A stretch of DNA of 64,000 nucleotides from Deroplatys truncata (lineage: Eukaryota > Arthropoda > Insecta > Mantodea > Mantidae). The translations under genes were made by a program, and so were the position numbers. The notes under the pieces were generated by a model. It did no database searches. It saw only the letters and a program-made list of their open reading frames with translations, and had not been told where the DNA came from. Position 1 is the first letter of the stretch, and each line of letters starts with the position of its first letter. The stretch lies in contig CM060982.1 of NCBI GenBank assembly GCA_030765065.1, positions 11,777,630 to 11,841,629 on the forward strand, written 5' to 3'. Below are positions 11,235 to 23,845 of the stretch, piece after piece.

Positions 11235-14200
11235 ATATATTAACATATATTATTTCAACATACGAACATAGCTCTTTGGGAGTAAGTAAATCATTCACAG
11301 ACACAATATAGCCTTTGTCAATACAGTATTCTTTTCATTCATTAAAAGCACTAATAAGCTTGAAAATAACTTATATGATTCCATAAATTATTATAAAAGC
11401 TTAGGAGCCTCTTTAGCTGGAACCACAACATTTTCTTTATGAGTATATTCCTCCCCTTCGCTACATAGCTTCTTACTTTCACGTTGGGTTTACCTTCACC
11501 TCTCTTCTTCCATTTTGGCACAATTTTCCTTTCCATTTTGCAGTATTATGTTTTATTTATGTATAACAATTACTTAAGCAATGCTATATTATTAGTAATT
11601 ATTATTATTATTGTTGTTGTTGTTGTAAGTAAACCTGGAACTACTTCAGTTGTCAACTATTCACAATAATGCATGTCAACTCTCTGTCAGTGTCTTGGTG
11701 CACGGCTCATTATTTGAACATCAAGCATTGGTGTTTCACATGAGTGCCATCTTTTGACAGTTATAAACACCATTTGCCACTGTTCTGGTGCTTGAATCAG
11801 AATATATGTTATTGGCAATGACGTTTACAGCAGTATTTCACCAAGAGCTCAAATTTTGAATTTTTGGCACTTGAACTTTATTTACTTACATGCCACAATT
11901 ACGTTCTTCTTAGTAGTTTTCTATGTATGTATGACATGTAACTAATTTTGTATTATATGCTAATTCCGAAATTGGTCCTGTTTGACATTCTCCAATTGGC
12001 TGCAAATTTTTTTCTTGACAATGCCACAGGTTATATATCCCTATTGTTAGTCAAGGCTAATACCAACACCAACATTTTTTATGTAACTATCTTTTGTACT
12101 GAAAACTTTCTTTTAAAGGATTTTGTATCCAAGGAAAAACAAATGCTAGCAATTGTTGTTTATTCTGCAATTTAGAAAATATAAACTAATATATATTGTA
12201 CATGAAACTCAAACAACTAAAAATAATGTGTGTTATACCATTCTACTACTATTCACAACTACCACATAATATATGTATTTTTTAATTCAGTACTAAGTAA
12301 TTAACCATATAGCACTTGCAAACATACTAAGTTTGTGGATTAAGCCTCCATACTACCGACCCTCATACATTAGCATATATCTACATGTTTAATACAAAGA
12401 CATATCAGATACAACTAAAAATTTGAGAAAGAAATCAAGGAAATATTGTATGAAATGCAGAGATATAAAGGAATCAAACATTTTTGATTAAGAACACAAG
12501 CAATCATGAAAGAGTAAATACTTCGATATGCTGTATTATCTAACAACATAGATAAGTTTTATTTTGTTGCTGCTGGATTCACAGATTTTGGGCACTGGGG
12601 TAGGTAAATGTAATGCCTGAGAGTGAGTTACCATGCCAGGCTATTGCAGAAACATCAGCTTCATTCACAACTCAGTTAATGCTGCATGAGTACCACTACT
12701 CCTTCCCCCATTGTTTTCATTTAAACATTAGAATCTATGGTATGCTGCATTCATCGCAGTCAAGGTCTATAAAGAATTCCAGCAACTCTTTGGGGACACG
12801 TGCAAGGCTCAACTCCTTTCATTTCTTATGTAGCATAAAGTTAAACGCAACAGCTTTCAATAATGCAAAACCTAAAAGTTTAAATGCATGAAAAATTATC
12901 AAATGCTTATCTCAAAGTATTATACATACTTCAATACCACTGAGTATTGATAGTATCAAGGTCCCATCTCTAGTTATAATTATTATAGTTCAAACAAAGC
13001 ACAAAAATGCATTGTGATATCCAAATTGCAATGTATTATTATCATCTTGTTACTTAGGTACCTATCTATTTTAATTGGCTTCAACATGTGCTGCAGTTCA
13101 TGCTCACTGTAGACTTGGTCTAAAGCTGTTAACGTGCAATATTACTGACAGAATTACACTAGTACACAATTAGATTTTACATTTATCTTGGTTTTAATGA
13201 TGCTATGCTAAAAATATTTGCAATATAATTGTCACAGATCATCCTTAAACCAATAAAGGACTAAAGTTGGTGACAGAGGTACCATTTTCTTCATATATTT
13301 AAGTCGTGAAAAGAATCCTTTGTTCATATAATATAGTTGTTACATATCTCTCTCTGATGTATAATTAAGATAGTTGCCTTTGGATCTTAATGCTTCTTTG
13401 CAAGATGGAAATAAGCTTAGAGCAGTTGTTTGTTGTTCCATTCCATTTGAGAGTTCACTGTAGCAGTGCATGGTAAAATACAATGAATAGTTGTTGCTAT
13501 TGCTAAGTACTTACTCAGAAACTTCAAATGCACTTTTAACAGTTTACAACAAAGTAATGTATTAAGTACATGTCACATCTGTAACATATTCAAGTAATTG
13601 ACAATATATAATACATCTTCAAGCCTTAAGAAATCATTTTGTTCCTTTAGAAGTGTGCCATTTGGTTTACTTGTTTGCCTGGTTGGAAATACATGAGGGA
13701 GTCAGGACTGGATAATGCCAAGACAGAGTTTTATACTATATGAAAATGGACAGTTAATTTATATTTTTTGAATGTGTTATACTTAAAGTAGAAGCATTAC
13801 TTCAAACTTGCCCCACCCCATATAGACACACACACACACACACATGTACACATTAACATTACTGAGAGATGGAATATGTACATATGTACATGTGCATGAG
13901 CATATGCAGAATATGAATGTGTTGGTGTCATAAAACAACATACAGAGTGGTCATTTTATGGCCCAGCCTGGATCACACGTATGCATGCTCCACGTGCTGT
14001 CTACCACATCAGGCAGTTTTGCATTCCAAAACTCCTGCACCACATACTCACTAGTAACATGCACTATAATGAGTATTAACCTTGTTATACATGGCATTGA
14101 GACATTCTTGTCATCATGAATTTTAAAAGTTTAGCAGCTATATCATCAGAGGTTTTTGAAACACCTACTTGCTGTACAACACATTTTAGGGACTTTTTGG

Positions 14201-16437
14201 AGAGCGTTTTGATGATGTACCAATTTTGTCAATTCTTTTCCTCTGCTGGAATGTGTAATTTTTGCTTCTTAGGTTTAGCATTCAGTGATCCCATTGTTCT
14301 AAACTTATTAACAGTACCCTCTATTTGGAACTGGAAATGTCTCTACACCTGTCTATATGATTTGGTTTTTACTAATATGTGGCACATAAACATTCCTTGT
14401 TCAATCTTGAATTTCTCAGTGTACTAATAAGACAAGCACAGCAACAGTAATAAAAGTAATTCACACACAATACAGATGTTTGAATAAGCTTTCACTTTTG
14501 AGAGCATAATGAATAACTTCTTTTCTATATAGCATGAACAGAAGACAGGAACTAACGGTTGACATTCACAGCCAATAAAGCGCAGCCTTGAGCAAGTCAT
14601 TCACCAGTAGTGAGCTAGTGGAACATACCAAGGTCATGTAATTAATCATGGATACATGCGATCATAGGCAGGTCACAAAACAACCACTCAGTACTTGCAA
14701 AGGCAGCTTTGACTTTTCGTTAGGAATCCATGGAATAAGAAGTAATAATAATAAAGTAATCATTTGTTTGTTGCTCCACAGAAAATGATTGTAAAATACA
14801 AAAGCAGCAAAATTCCATTCGAAGCAGTATAAATAGATGGTGTCATTATTTAGTAACTAAAAAAACTGTAATGCGAAAATGAAAGATAGTAGGTTGCAGT
14901 TCTTAATATTTCTTTAATTTCCAATTTATCCAAATACTGCAGATGTGTGTAGGATTCAGCATTAAAATGTCTAAGCAACTTTTATTCTAATTTCACACAA
15001 GTATGCAGTGAAGTATCTGAATGTAAAAAACCTTTAATAACACATAGGTAAGAAAGTCTCACTGTATTTTCTCTGTATGTTTTAATCAAGTTCATTACCA
15101 GTGTAAGTCAAATAATTTTACAAGTGAAAATTATGTGCAGTGTAATGTCAGAAATTACTCTGCTGATATTTATAATTTAGAAGTTAGGGATTCCTTTTGT
15201 TGATGGTTACAGACTATCTACCATTTCCAATATGTTTTAAATTGGTGGCCTGAGTGAAATAAATCTTCATATTCATCAATTTCGCTCATATTTGATTGAA
15301 TATTGAAGTCAGGAGTTTCTGCAGGTACTGCATAAAAGCTGTGGAGCCTTAATTATTAAAGAAACGCAGGGCCAAAGTGAAGGTAGTTTAAAACTTCATT
15401 TACTGATACTAAACATTATTTCACCATTCCAATAATTTTTTCATTGCCAAAGCAATTCTACTTGCAGCGTATACAGTTCCAAAATTCGGAAACCTATCAG
15501 GAACAGGTTAAGGACATTAGAAATAAAACATCCACCAATACTTCATTCTCATTTGCATGAATATCATGGGATTTTTCATCCATTGTGTTATAATCAGGGC
15601 CTGGATTTGGATAACCTAAAAATGTTTGAAAAGACCTATAAACTGACTAGTGTTTTAAAATCTGACATCATTTAAAAAAGTGACCTAAAATTTAGGCTTA
15701 TTTATTAAAATTAGTATACAGAAAATTATAAATTAATTTATACATTTGTATAACTGCTATATAAATAGAACAAGTAGGTATAAGAATAATTATGAAATAA
15801 TTTAGAATATTAATTAAAATGTGTATTTTATTCCATGCTCTTGTTTGAAGAATCTGAAAATAAAATTAAGAGAATTATTTTTGAAGCAGGCCATACAAAA
15901 TTGTAGCATTAACTCGTTTTTTGAGTTCTAAAATTATACAAAATTTATTGCAAATGAAGAGAACTTCACAGTCTGTGACATGATGCAAGGATGACAATAG
16001 CTATCTGACTGCATGCACTTATTAATGCAAAACTTGGAAAACTGACAATCTCACCCCTATTTTGGGATATGAATTCATAACTGTAAGTATACCCGCTCCC
16101 CTGACAAAAGGCACCCTCCACCTGCAAGTAACTCTTTTCAGACTAACTATGAAGTACAAATGTGATTTTTTTTTAAAAGGCTGCAAGTAAAGAATGTACA
16201 AATTACTATGTCAATGCAATAATACTTTGAAACTTATTTGGCACTCAGCTGTTCGACACATTGACTGTAATCATCCTTCTTTTTTTCTTTTTTGTTTGTT
16301 TTGTTTTTCATTTAGTATTCTGGATGAAAATTTTCTGTATGGAACAAAAACTAACTTGTTTTGGAAATGAATGTGGCCTATCAACAGATGCATCCAGTAT
16401 TCCAAAAATACTCAAGTGAAGTGCACTTAAAAAATAA
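11235..16437. other. Long AT-rich stretch without recognisable genes
   Basis: Holds a GTTGTT/ATT simple stretch near 11600, a short CA microsatellite at about 13826-13844, and a 103-codon plus frame at 14116-14427 that has no recognisable domain and skewed Phe/Cys/Leu composition typical of chance frames. An intronic or intergenic role would fit equally well. Confidence 0.5.
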
Positions 16438-16438
16438 C

Positions 16439-17438
16439 CTGATGTGTTACACTCACATGACTTTCTCTACTCTTGTACAAACTATTTTTACAAACTCTTA
16501 TTCTCCATCTATTTCATATTAATTGAGATAAACATTTGCAGAAACGATCTTTTGACATGCAAAGAGAATTACAATTTACACATAGCGACCAGTTCTAAAA
16601 ATATTTGACTATCGCTTAAGGCGTACTATGTTCCCCTTGTTTTGTATTTGCAAGGGCAATATAGAAATACAGTAGCCTTTAAGCATAGACATATCTCTTA
16701 ATAGCTGGTTGCTATGTGCACCACCATTCTCTTTGCCACAGATTAATACTCTTTGCATATCCAAGACAAAAAAAAAAGGAATAACGAATTCCCATTTGTG
16801 AAAAAGTATAAGTATTGCAAAATTTAAGGGAATAACAAGCAATATCTCGAAAATGGTTCACTCAACAAAAAAGATGTATGACATAAATTGTGTATTTTAA
16901 TGCGATCTACATTTTTTGTGTAGTAAAATTTTGTCTATCTCTTATGGTTTATCAGTTATGCAAAAGTCGTTCACAATGAAGAATACTTTTGGAGACATTC
17001 CCAGAAAATTCAAGATATACATTTTATTTGTCATGAAAATATCTTAAACATATGATATCTTAATGAAAATCGTTAGAGCCATTTTTGGGAAAATTAAAAT
17101 TTTCGAAAAATGTTCCATGTAAAGGGTAATCTGCGGTGGGAGGTTTTTCTTGAAAACCGTCGTGTAGCATTTCTGGAAGATACTGAACCTAAATACCAAG
17201 TTTGGTGTTTATCCAACTGTTCGTTTCTGAGTTATGCTGTTCACACACACACACACGCACGCACACACACACGCACACACACACACACAGACACACACAC
17301 ACACGGACGTGTTTCCAAAAATGCTTTTTTTTGGATTCAGGGGGTCTCAAAACATATATTTCCGGTGAAATCTCGGCATCGAATTTTTGGGGTGGAATAC
17401 AATACTTCCCCTACTTACTATACGTAGTAGAGAAAGTA
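16439..17438 (+). repeat. Repeat family R, copy R1 (full length, orientation A)
   Basis: Begins CTGATGTGTTACACTCACATG then ACTTTCTCTAC and ends GTAGTAGAGAAAGTA, so the ends share inverted ACTTTCTCTAC/GTAGAGAAAGT. A CA microsatellite (17235-17306) lies about 200 bp from the end. The family has at least eleven full or partial copies here. No conserved coding frame was seen; the 105-codon frame at 17110-17427 is broken in other copies. The class is unknown. Confidence 0.8.
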
Positions 17439-18310
17439 ATAATGGAACAGAAGTCTATGTTACAGCGCTTCCTGTGTTAACACGGCAACAATGTTAGGAA
17501 TTGAATACAGAATTAACATGTTCTGGTGGTTTCAGCTGTATATTACTTAAATTTTAGTTTGAAATCACAAAGTCGGCATGCAATCAGACCATAGTAGCAA
17601 TATAAATGTATTGTTGTTGCCTAGCAATGCACCTACAAAATTGATGAAAAACAGATGCGAGTAAGTGCATGCACTTGCATTCGCCTTATGGAACAAACGT
17701 CTGCTACCCTTACTGCACAGCCATGCCCCATGGACAAAAATCAGCTTTATTGCCATTTTTCTAAATACACAAGAGATGTAACATAGGCTTGTGTGTTTAA
17801 TAAGTAATTACACAAAAACTTGCTAAACCTACGGGATATATTCAGTAAGATGGATTATCTGTCATTTTCAGTTAACCATTAACCCCACCTCCTCCATTAT
17901 AATCGTTAACCAGGGTCTGCTGTAATATAAAACTCTTTGTATACCAAATGTAAATGCAAGAAAATGACAAAATTGAAAAAATGTCCTAAAATAGAAAATG
18001 ACATAAAATGATCAAAAATGGCTTAATAAATGTGCATTTTCATTATCTGGGACCCATGATAAGAATTTATGTACATATTAGCAATGCCTATGATACAGTA
18101 GTTAAAAGATGACAGGTCTTCAGAACCGGGCTCTGGTTATTAATATACAGGATGAACCATTTAAGTTGAGACTGTACAATATCTGGAAAACTAAACGCTG
18201 TAGAAACAAATGTCTTGAATAAAATTTGCTTGATACTGCGGGGGAAAGTAAAGTCATAGTCATGTTTTATTTGATGGTCATTTTGGGAACAATTTAATTT
18301 TTTTAAAAAG
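17439..18310. other. AT-rich spacer between R copies
   Basis: Contains a run of A-rich near-repeats around AAATGACA (about 17960-18030) and no recognisable gene. Confidence 0.5.
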
Positions 18311-18311
18311 G

Positions 18312-19050
18312 GAACCTGACTCTTTTGAGACCCCCTGAATCAAAAAAAAAAAAAAAAGCATTTTTGGAAACATGTCCGTGTGTGTGTCTGTGAACAGCAT
18401 AACTCAGAAACGAACAGTCGGATAAACACCAAACTTGGTATTTAGGTTCATTATCTTCCAGAGATGAGACACAAGGTTTTCAAGAAAATCCCCCCACCCC
18501 AGATTACCCTTTACATGGAATATTTTTCGAAAATTTTGAATAAAATATCATATGTTTAAGATATTTTCATGACAAATGAAATGTATATCTCGAATTTTCT
18601 GGAAATGTCTCCAAAAGTAGTCTTCATTGTGAACGACTTTTGCATAACTGATAAACCATAAGAGATAGACAAAATTTTACTACACAAAAAATGTAGATCG
18701 CGTTAAAATACACAATTTATGTCATATATATTTTTGTTGTTGTTGAGTGAACCCTTTTTGAGATATTGCTTGTTATTCCCTTAAATTTTCCAATACTTTT
18801 TCTCAAATGGGAATTCGTTATTCATTTTTTTATGTCCTGGACATACAAAGAGAATGGAATGCTCCACATAGCAACCAGCTCTTAAAAGATTTGACTATCG
18901 CTTAAATACTAACATATTCCCGTTGCACCTACAAGAAAATTAGCAATAAGATTAACATCTCGATTAACATGAAGCATATGGAGAATAAGCATTTGTAAAA
19001 ATAGTTTCTACAAGAGTAAAGGAAGTCATGTGTGTGTAACACATCAGATT
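18312..19050 (-). repeat. Repeat family R, copy R2 (end-truncated, orientation B)
   Basis: Reverse complement of R1 from the segment next to the microsatellite to the AACACATCAGA end; the terminal ~80 bp with the TCTCTAC hairpin are missing. Identity to R1 is high over hundreds of bases, for example the block around 18480-18740. Confidence 0.8.
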
Positions 19051-19189
19051 TTTTTTTACAAAATATTTGTTACTTTACTAGAACCTTTTAATATAGAGAT
19101 ACTAAAGGATTTTGAATGATAAAATTACATGGCTTTTCTAAGATTTTCTGTTTAAAACATTTAGTTTATTCTAAAAAATATAAGTTACT

Positions 19190-19587
19190 AAACATATTTA
19201 ACTTACTACACTATTCTTGTACACTGGGATATTTTTCCTAAGAGCTTTCATTACGCACAAATATATATTACACTTCGGGCATTTTATCCTGGCTTTAGAA
19301 TGACAGCCAGGTTTTCTGCATTTTGACGCATTTGGGCTTCAACTTATTTGGGAAAATGACCCACTTTGTCAAATTGCATTTCAGATATGGATGCTTTTAA
19401 GGATTTTCTACTCCTGGCTTTCAATAAATTTGTGTTATCCAGAACATTTTCATTTTCTGTTAGAGAGGATGGTCAACCATGGTATTTGACTATTTCACTG
19501 TTTTGAATCCTATAATTGATTTTACAATGTATATTTTGTGGTACATAAAAAAACATGCTTCCTTTTATGTTCTCTTTTACTGATATT
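19190..19587 (-). pseudogene. piggyBac-type transposase, C-terminal fragment
   Basis: On the minus strand a cysteine-rich tail reads KPGCHSKARIKCPKCNIYLC close to a stop, preceded by VGHFPK; this is the C-terminal zinc-binding tail that piggyBac transposases carry after their DDD catalytic core. The core is absent; R copies lie on both sides, so the rest was probably displaced or lost. A frameshift between the two blocks is needed. It is a remnant. Confidence 0.65.
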
Positions 19588-19672
19588 AAGTAGGGGAAGT
19601 ATGGTATTGCACCCAAAAATTTGATACCAGCATTTCAGCGGAAATACATGTTTTGAGGCCCCCTTAAACTAA
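19588..19672 (-). repeat. Repeat family R, copy R3 (short terminal fragment, orientation B)
   Basis: Matches only the terminal ~85 bp (GGGGAAGTATGGTATTGCAC through TGTTTTGAGGCC) and stops just before the full copy R4. Confidence 0.75.
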
Positions 19673-19680
19673 AAACACAT

Positions 19681-20548
19681 GTTTACTTTCTCTACCACGT
19701 ACCTAGTTCGTAGAGAAGGTATTGCATTCCACCCAAAAATTCGATATGGAGATTTCACCGGAAATACATGTTTTGAGATCCCTGAATGACAAGAAAACAA
19801 TTTTTAGAAAAATGTCCGTGTGTGTGTGTGTGTGTGTGTGTGTTGTCTATGTGTCTGTAAAAAAGCTCAAAACCGAAAAATTGGATAAATACAAACTTGG
19901 TGTTTAGGTTTAATACCTTCCAAAGATGCGTCATGAAGATTTTCAAGAAAATCTCCCCACCCCGAACTATTCTTTACGTGTAACATTTTTCTATGTGTTT
20001 TATTTAAAAAACTGCTTTAACGATTTTGGTTCAAATACAGATATTAAATATATTTACATGACTAATAGAATACATATCTTGGGAGTAACCTATGAAGTCG
20101 TCTTCATTCAGGAGGAATTTCTTATAATCTTGCATAACTGGTAAACGTTAAAGGGATAGATGAAAACGTACTTGAGCTCTCTTTAAAACATATAATTTAT
20201 TTCCAACAGGTTTTTTTTGCGGCATAAACCATTTCTGAGATATCCATTATTAAAGGTTCGAGTTGTTCATTATTTGGTCATTCTCTTTAACTCCTTTAAA
20301 CATTCAATTGTTTTTAGCAACTGCATGTAAACAGTAATTTTAAGGCCAGGGTATAGCGTCCAGTTGTTAAACATTTTACTATTGCTGTTCTCTTTGTATC
20401 TATATCGAAATGTGTAATATAGCTATTTCAGCAAAGGTTTATGTGAATTAAAATGTAGTAGGTAGGAAAATAACCTTTAGTAAGAGTTTGTGTACCCACT
20501 TATAAAGATAGAGGGTAAGAGAAAGTCGTATGAATGTATCACATCAGA
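19681..20548 (-). repeat. Repeat family R, copy R4 (near full length, orientation B)
   Basis: Starts TTTACTTTCTCTACCACGTA, a hairpin-forming end, has a GT microsatellite at about 19815-19840, and ends TATCACATCAGA. More diverged from R1 than R6 is. Confidence 0.8.
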
Positions 20549-20552
20549 TTTT

Positions 20553-20715
20553 TGCTTTCTCTACTAGGTAGACTAAGTAAGGGAAGTATTGCATTCCACC
20601 CAAAAATTCGATACCGAGATTTCGCCGGAAATACATGCTTTGAGGCCTCCTAAATCCAAAAAAAACGTAGTTTTACAAAAAGGTTTGTGTGTGTGTGTAT
20701 TAACAGCACTAATCA
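20553..20715 (-). repeat. Repeat family R, copy R5 (truncated after the microsatellite)
   Basis: Same terminal hairpin and AAATTCGATACC block as R4, ending at the short GT run; it begins within about 5 bp of the end of R4. Confidence 0.75.
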
Positions 20716-20717
20716 AA

Positions 20718-21578
20718 AAATCTGATGTGTTACACTCACATGACTTTCTCTACTCTTGTACACACTATTTTTACAAACGCCTATTCTCCATATGCTTCAT
20801 GTTAATCGAGATATCGAGATGTCAATCTTATTGCTAATTTTCTTGTAGATGCAAGGGGAATATGGTAGCTTTTAAGCGATAGTCAAATATTTTAACGCTG
20901 GTTGCTATGTGGCGCATTCCATTCTCTTTGCATGTCCAGGACATAAAAAAAATGAATAACGAATTTGAGAAAAAGTATAAGTATTGGAAAATTTAAGGAA
21001 ATAACAAGCAATATCTCGAAAACGGTTCACTCAACAAAAGAAATGTATATGACATAAGTTGTGTATTTTAACGCGATCTACATTGTTTGTGTAGTAAAAT
21101 TTTGTCTATCTCTTATGGTTTACCAGTTATGCAAAAGTCGTTCACAATGAAGAATACGTTTGGAGACATTCCCAGAAAATTCGAGATATACATTTCATTT
21201 CTCATGACATTATCTTAAACATATGTTATTTTCATCAAAATCGTTAGAGCCATTTTTGAGAAAATTAAAATTTTCGAAAAATCTTCCATGTAAAGGGTAG
21301 TCTGGGGTGGGGGGATTTTCTTGAAAACCTTCGTGTCGCATCTCTGGAAGATACTGAACCTAAATACCAAGTTTGGTGCTTATCCGACTGTTCGTTTTTG
21401 AGTTATGCTGTTCACAGACACACACACACACACAGACACACACACGGACATGTTTCCAAAAATGCTTTTTTTGGATTCAGGAGGTCTCAAAACATGTATT
21501 TCCGGTGAAATCTCGGTATCGAATTTTTGGGTGGAATGCAATACTTCCCCTACTTACTATACGTAGTAGAGAAAGTAA
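20718..21578 (+). repeat. Repeat family R, copy R6 (full length, orientation A)
   Basis: Starts TCTGATGTGTTACACTCACA and ends GTAGTAGAGAAAGTA, very similar to R1 throughout, with a CA run at about 21416-21440. It begins within 5 bp of R5. Confidence 0.85.
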
Positions 21579-22455
21579 AAACGAAACGTCCGATAACTAC
21601 CAAGCTTAGTTGAGTATCCTCCAAAGATACGACAGGGACATTTTCAAGAAAATCCCTCTAACCACAAACTAACCTTTATAATGGAAGATTTTCTGGTTCC
21701 CGAGGACGCAGGGTGATGCTTTTTTTTTTTTCTGGCGTAAAAATCCTTAGCATGGATTTCTGCGGAACGGTAGTAAAGCCGGTGGTCCCGTATCGTAGAT
21801 TTACGGTACGTAAAAGAACCTCAAGTATGATAAAGAGGCATCTGAGCAAAATTTCCGGTCTTTCACACCCAATATAGAATGGGACGTTAAGAACTACAGC
21901 TCTTGAAGAGCACCCATATATAGAACTAACTTTTTATGGAAGATTTTTCTAAATTTCTTATTTTCTAAAAAATTGCGGTAACGATTTTGATTAAAATCCA
22001 CCTATTAAAGATATTTACATGACAAATAAAATGAATACTTTGAATTTTCTGGGAATAGCCTGTGAAGTCCTCTTTATTTGGAAGAAATGTTGTATAACCT
22101 TGTATAACTGGTAAACGTGAAGCGACAGAGAAAAACGTACAAAAAAAAAAAGATCTCTCTTTAAAACAAACAATTTATTTCAAACATCCTTTTTGTAGAT
22201 CAGCCATTTCCGAGATATCCCTTATGCTTTTCCAACCATTCGTTTTAAGTACCATCGATTTTCGGTTGTTTCTCGCGATGTCATGGAAACAATATGGAAT
22301 TTTAAGGGCAGCATATAGCGCCCAGTTAAACATTTGACTATCGCTGTTCTCTTTGTATCCTAATGAAATGTGTAATGTAGCTATTTATGCAAAGGATTAT
22401 CTGGATTAAACTGAAGAAGATAGAAAAATAAAACTTTTGTAAGAATAATTTCTAT
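21579..22455 (-). repeat. Repeat family R, copy R7 carrying an internal S1 SINE
   Basis: Orientation B copy interrupted at 21695-21921 by an S1 SINE, flanked by matching stretches (about 21667-21694 and 21922-21950, both containing ATGGAAGATTTT), a long target duplication as expected for LINE-driven insertion. The same SINE sits at the same R position in R12. The distal end beyond 22455 is missing. Confidence 0.8.
21695..21921 (+). repeat. SINE family S1, copy 3 (inside R7)
   Basis: Plus-oriented copy lacking most of the tRNA head: it starts at GGTTCCCGAGGACGCAGGG and has a T-run then the S1 body, ending near AAGAGCACCCATATATA. Identical junction and head truncation to copy 4 inside R12. Confidence 0.85.
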
Positions 22456-22521
22456 ACATATTTGGTTGCAGTTCATTAAAATCCTGTATATCTGTCATAT
22501 AAATCTACTCCACCCAGTTTT

Positions 22522-22865
22522 ACTTTCTCTACCACGTACATAGAGGTAGAGAAGGTATTACATTTCACTCAAATATTCGATACCAACATTTCACCGGAAA
22601 TACATGTCTTGAGGTCTCCTGAATCAATACATTTTAGAAAAAGATCCGTGTGTGTATGTGAACGGCATAACTCAAAAACAAAAAATCGGATAAACGCCAA
22701 ATTTGGCATTTAAGTTCAGTATCTTCCAAAGATGCGACATGAAGATGTTGAAGAAAATTCCCTTACCCCAAACTACCCGTTACATGGAAGATTTTTCGAC
22801 ATTTTTGATTTTCTGTAATATCACTCAAACGCTTTTATTAAAATGCCATTATGATATAAAATGTA
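22522..22865 (-). repeat. Repeat family R, copy R8 (truncated, orientation B)
   Basis: Starts TTTTACTTTCTCTACCACGT, follows the family through the short GT run and the ATTTTTCGACATTTTTGATT block, and then ends. Confidence 0.75.
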
Positions 22866-22889
22866 CACCCTAAGACAAAATAAAAAAAG

Positions 22890-23845
22890 AAAGAAAGAAA
22901 ATGAGCATACTCTCGAAGTGTAAGTATATTTGTCGGAAGTCCAAATCTTTTCCGCGGCCAGTTCACAATGGTGACCTTAGCTTCGCCCTATTGTTACCTT
23001 ATATATTGAGTACCAAATACTGAATATGCTGCTGCTCAGCCTGAGTGCTTTTTCTGCGTGCCCACCCTCAATAGGGTTTTACCGTAAGATGTTTTATCCT
23101 AGGAAGGGTATTTGAGGATGGGGTTTATGTATGAGATTGTGTGGCATGATAGGAGGAAGCATGTTGCTCCTCGACGGCTACCTATTAGGATGCAGTGTGC
23201 CTTCTGCACCCTGGTGGGGTGGTTTAACAAAGCTCAACTTTCATTGGCTGGGGTGTGTAATTTAGAGTCCAACCAGCTCTTGGTTGGATTAGAATAGAGG
23301 TCAGCCTTTAGCTGCTGTTGGTTACACTCCGTGGTTATCTAGTATGCCCGCATGCCATGCGGGGAACCCTATGACACCGAAATCGACGAGTTCTAAGGCT
23401 ATAATCCCCAAGCGATCTAGCCAGGACACACTGTTGTTTAGCTTAACCCTCGTAAAATTTGGATGCCCGGCGCCTAATTTCATCTTCCAAGTATTGAAGA
23501 GATGGAGGCTTCATGTAGTAGTCTCCGGGGAAGGTGCGGCCGACAGAACAGATGGACTGAAGTCCCCTATTCTGCGCCCGTTGTAGCCATAGCAGCCAAC
23601 TCTCTGCGGCCATGCCCCATATCTAGCAGGCGTATAGCATGAGGGGGACCAAAGATGTAGCTTTAAGCGAAAAGACATCCCGGGTTCCAGCATCGGGTAC
23701 AAGGAAGCCATTTCCCCCTGCGCCATTCGATCCTTCGGCCTCTGTATCTGAATGTTGGGCAGTCTGCAGGGGTGTGACTCTTGTCCGCGTTAACGGACAT
23801 GCGCCAACGCCAGCATCACTCTTGGATGAGGCGAAGGTTATTGGT
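22890..23845. other. Unidentified GC-richer block
   Basis: Base composition jumps to near 50% GC between AT-rich R copies and the polymerase remnant. Short frames exist on both strands (for example 23511-23726 minus and 23344-23586 plus) but none shows a domain I recognise. The sharp start of the polymerase match at about 23845 suggests this is a separate inserted element, perhaps a LINE end; that is a guess. Confidence 0.35.

Noticed and set aside
14116-14427. 103-codon plus frame
   Set aside because: No domain, composition typical of chance frames in AT-rich DNA, no supporting neighbours.
17110-17427. Frames across R1 and R6 with His/Thr repeats
   Set aside because: They read through CA microsatellites and are broken in other R copies.
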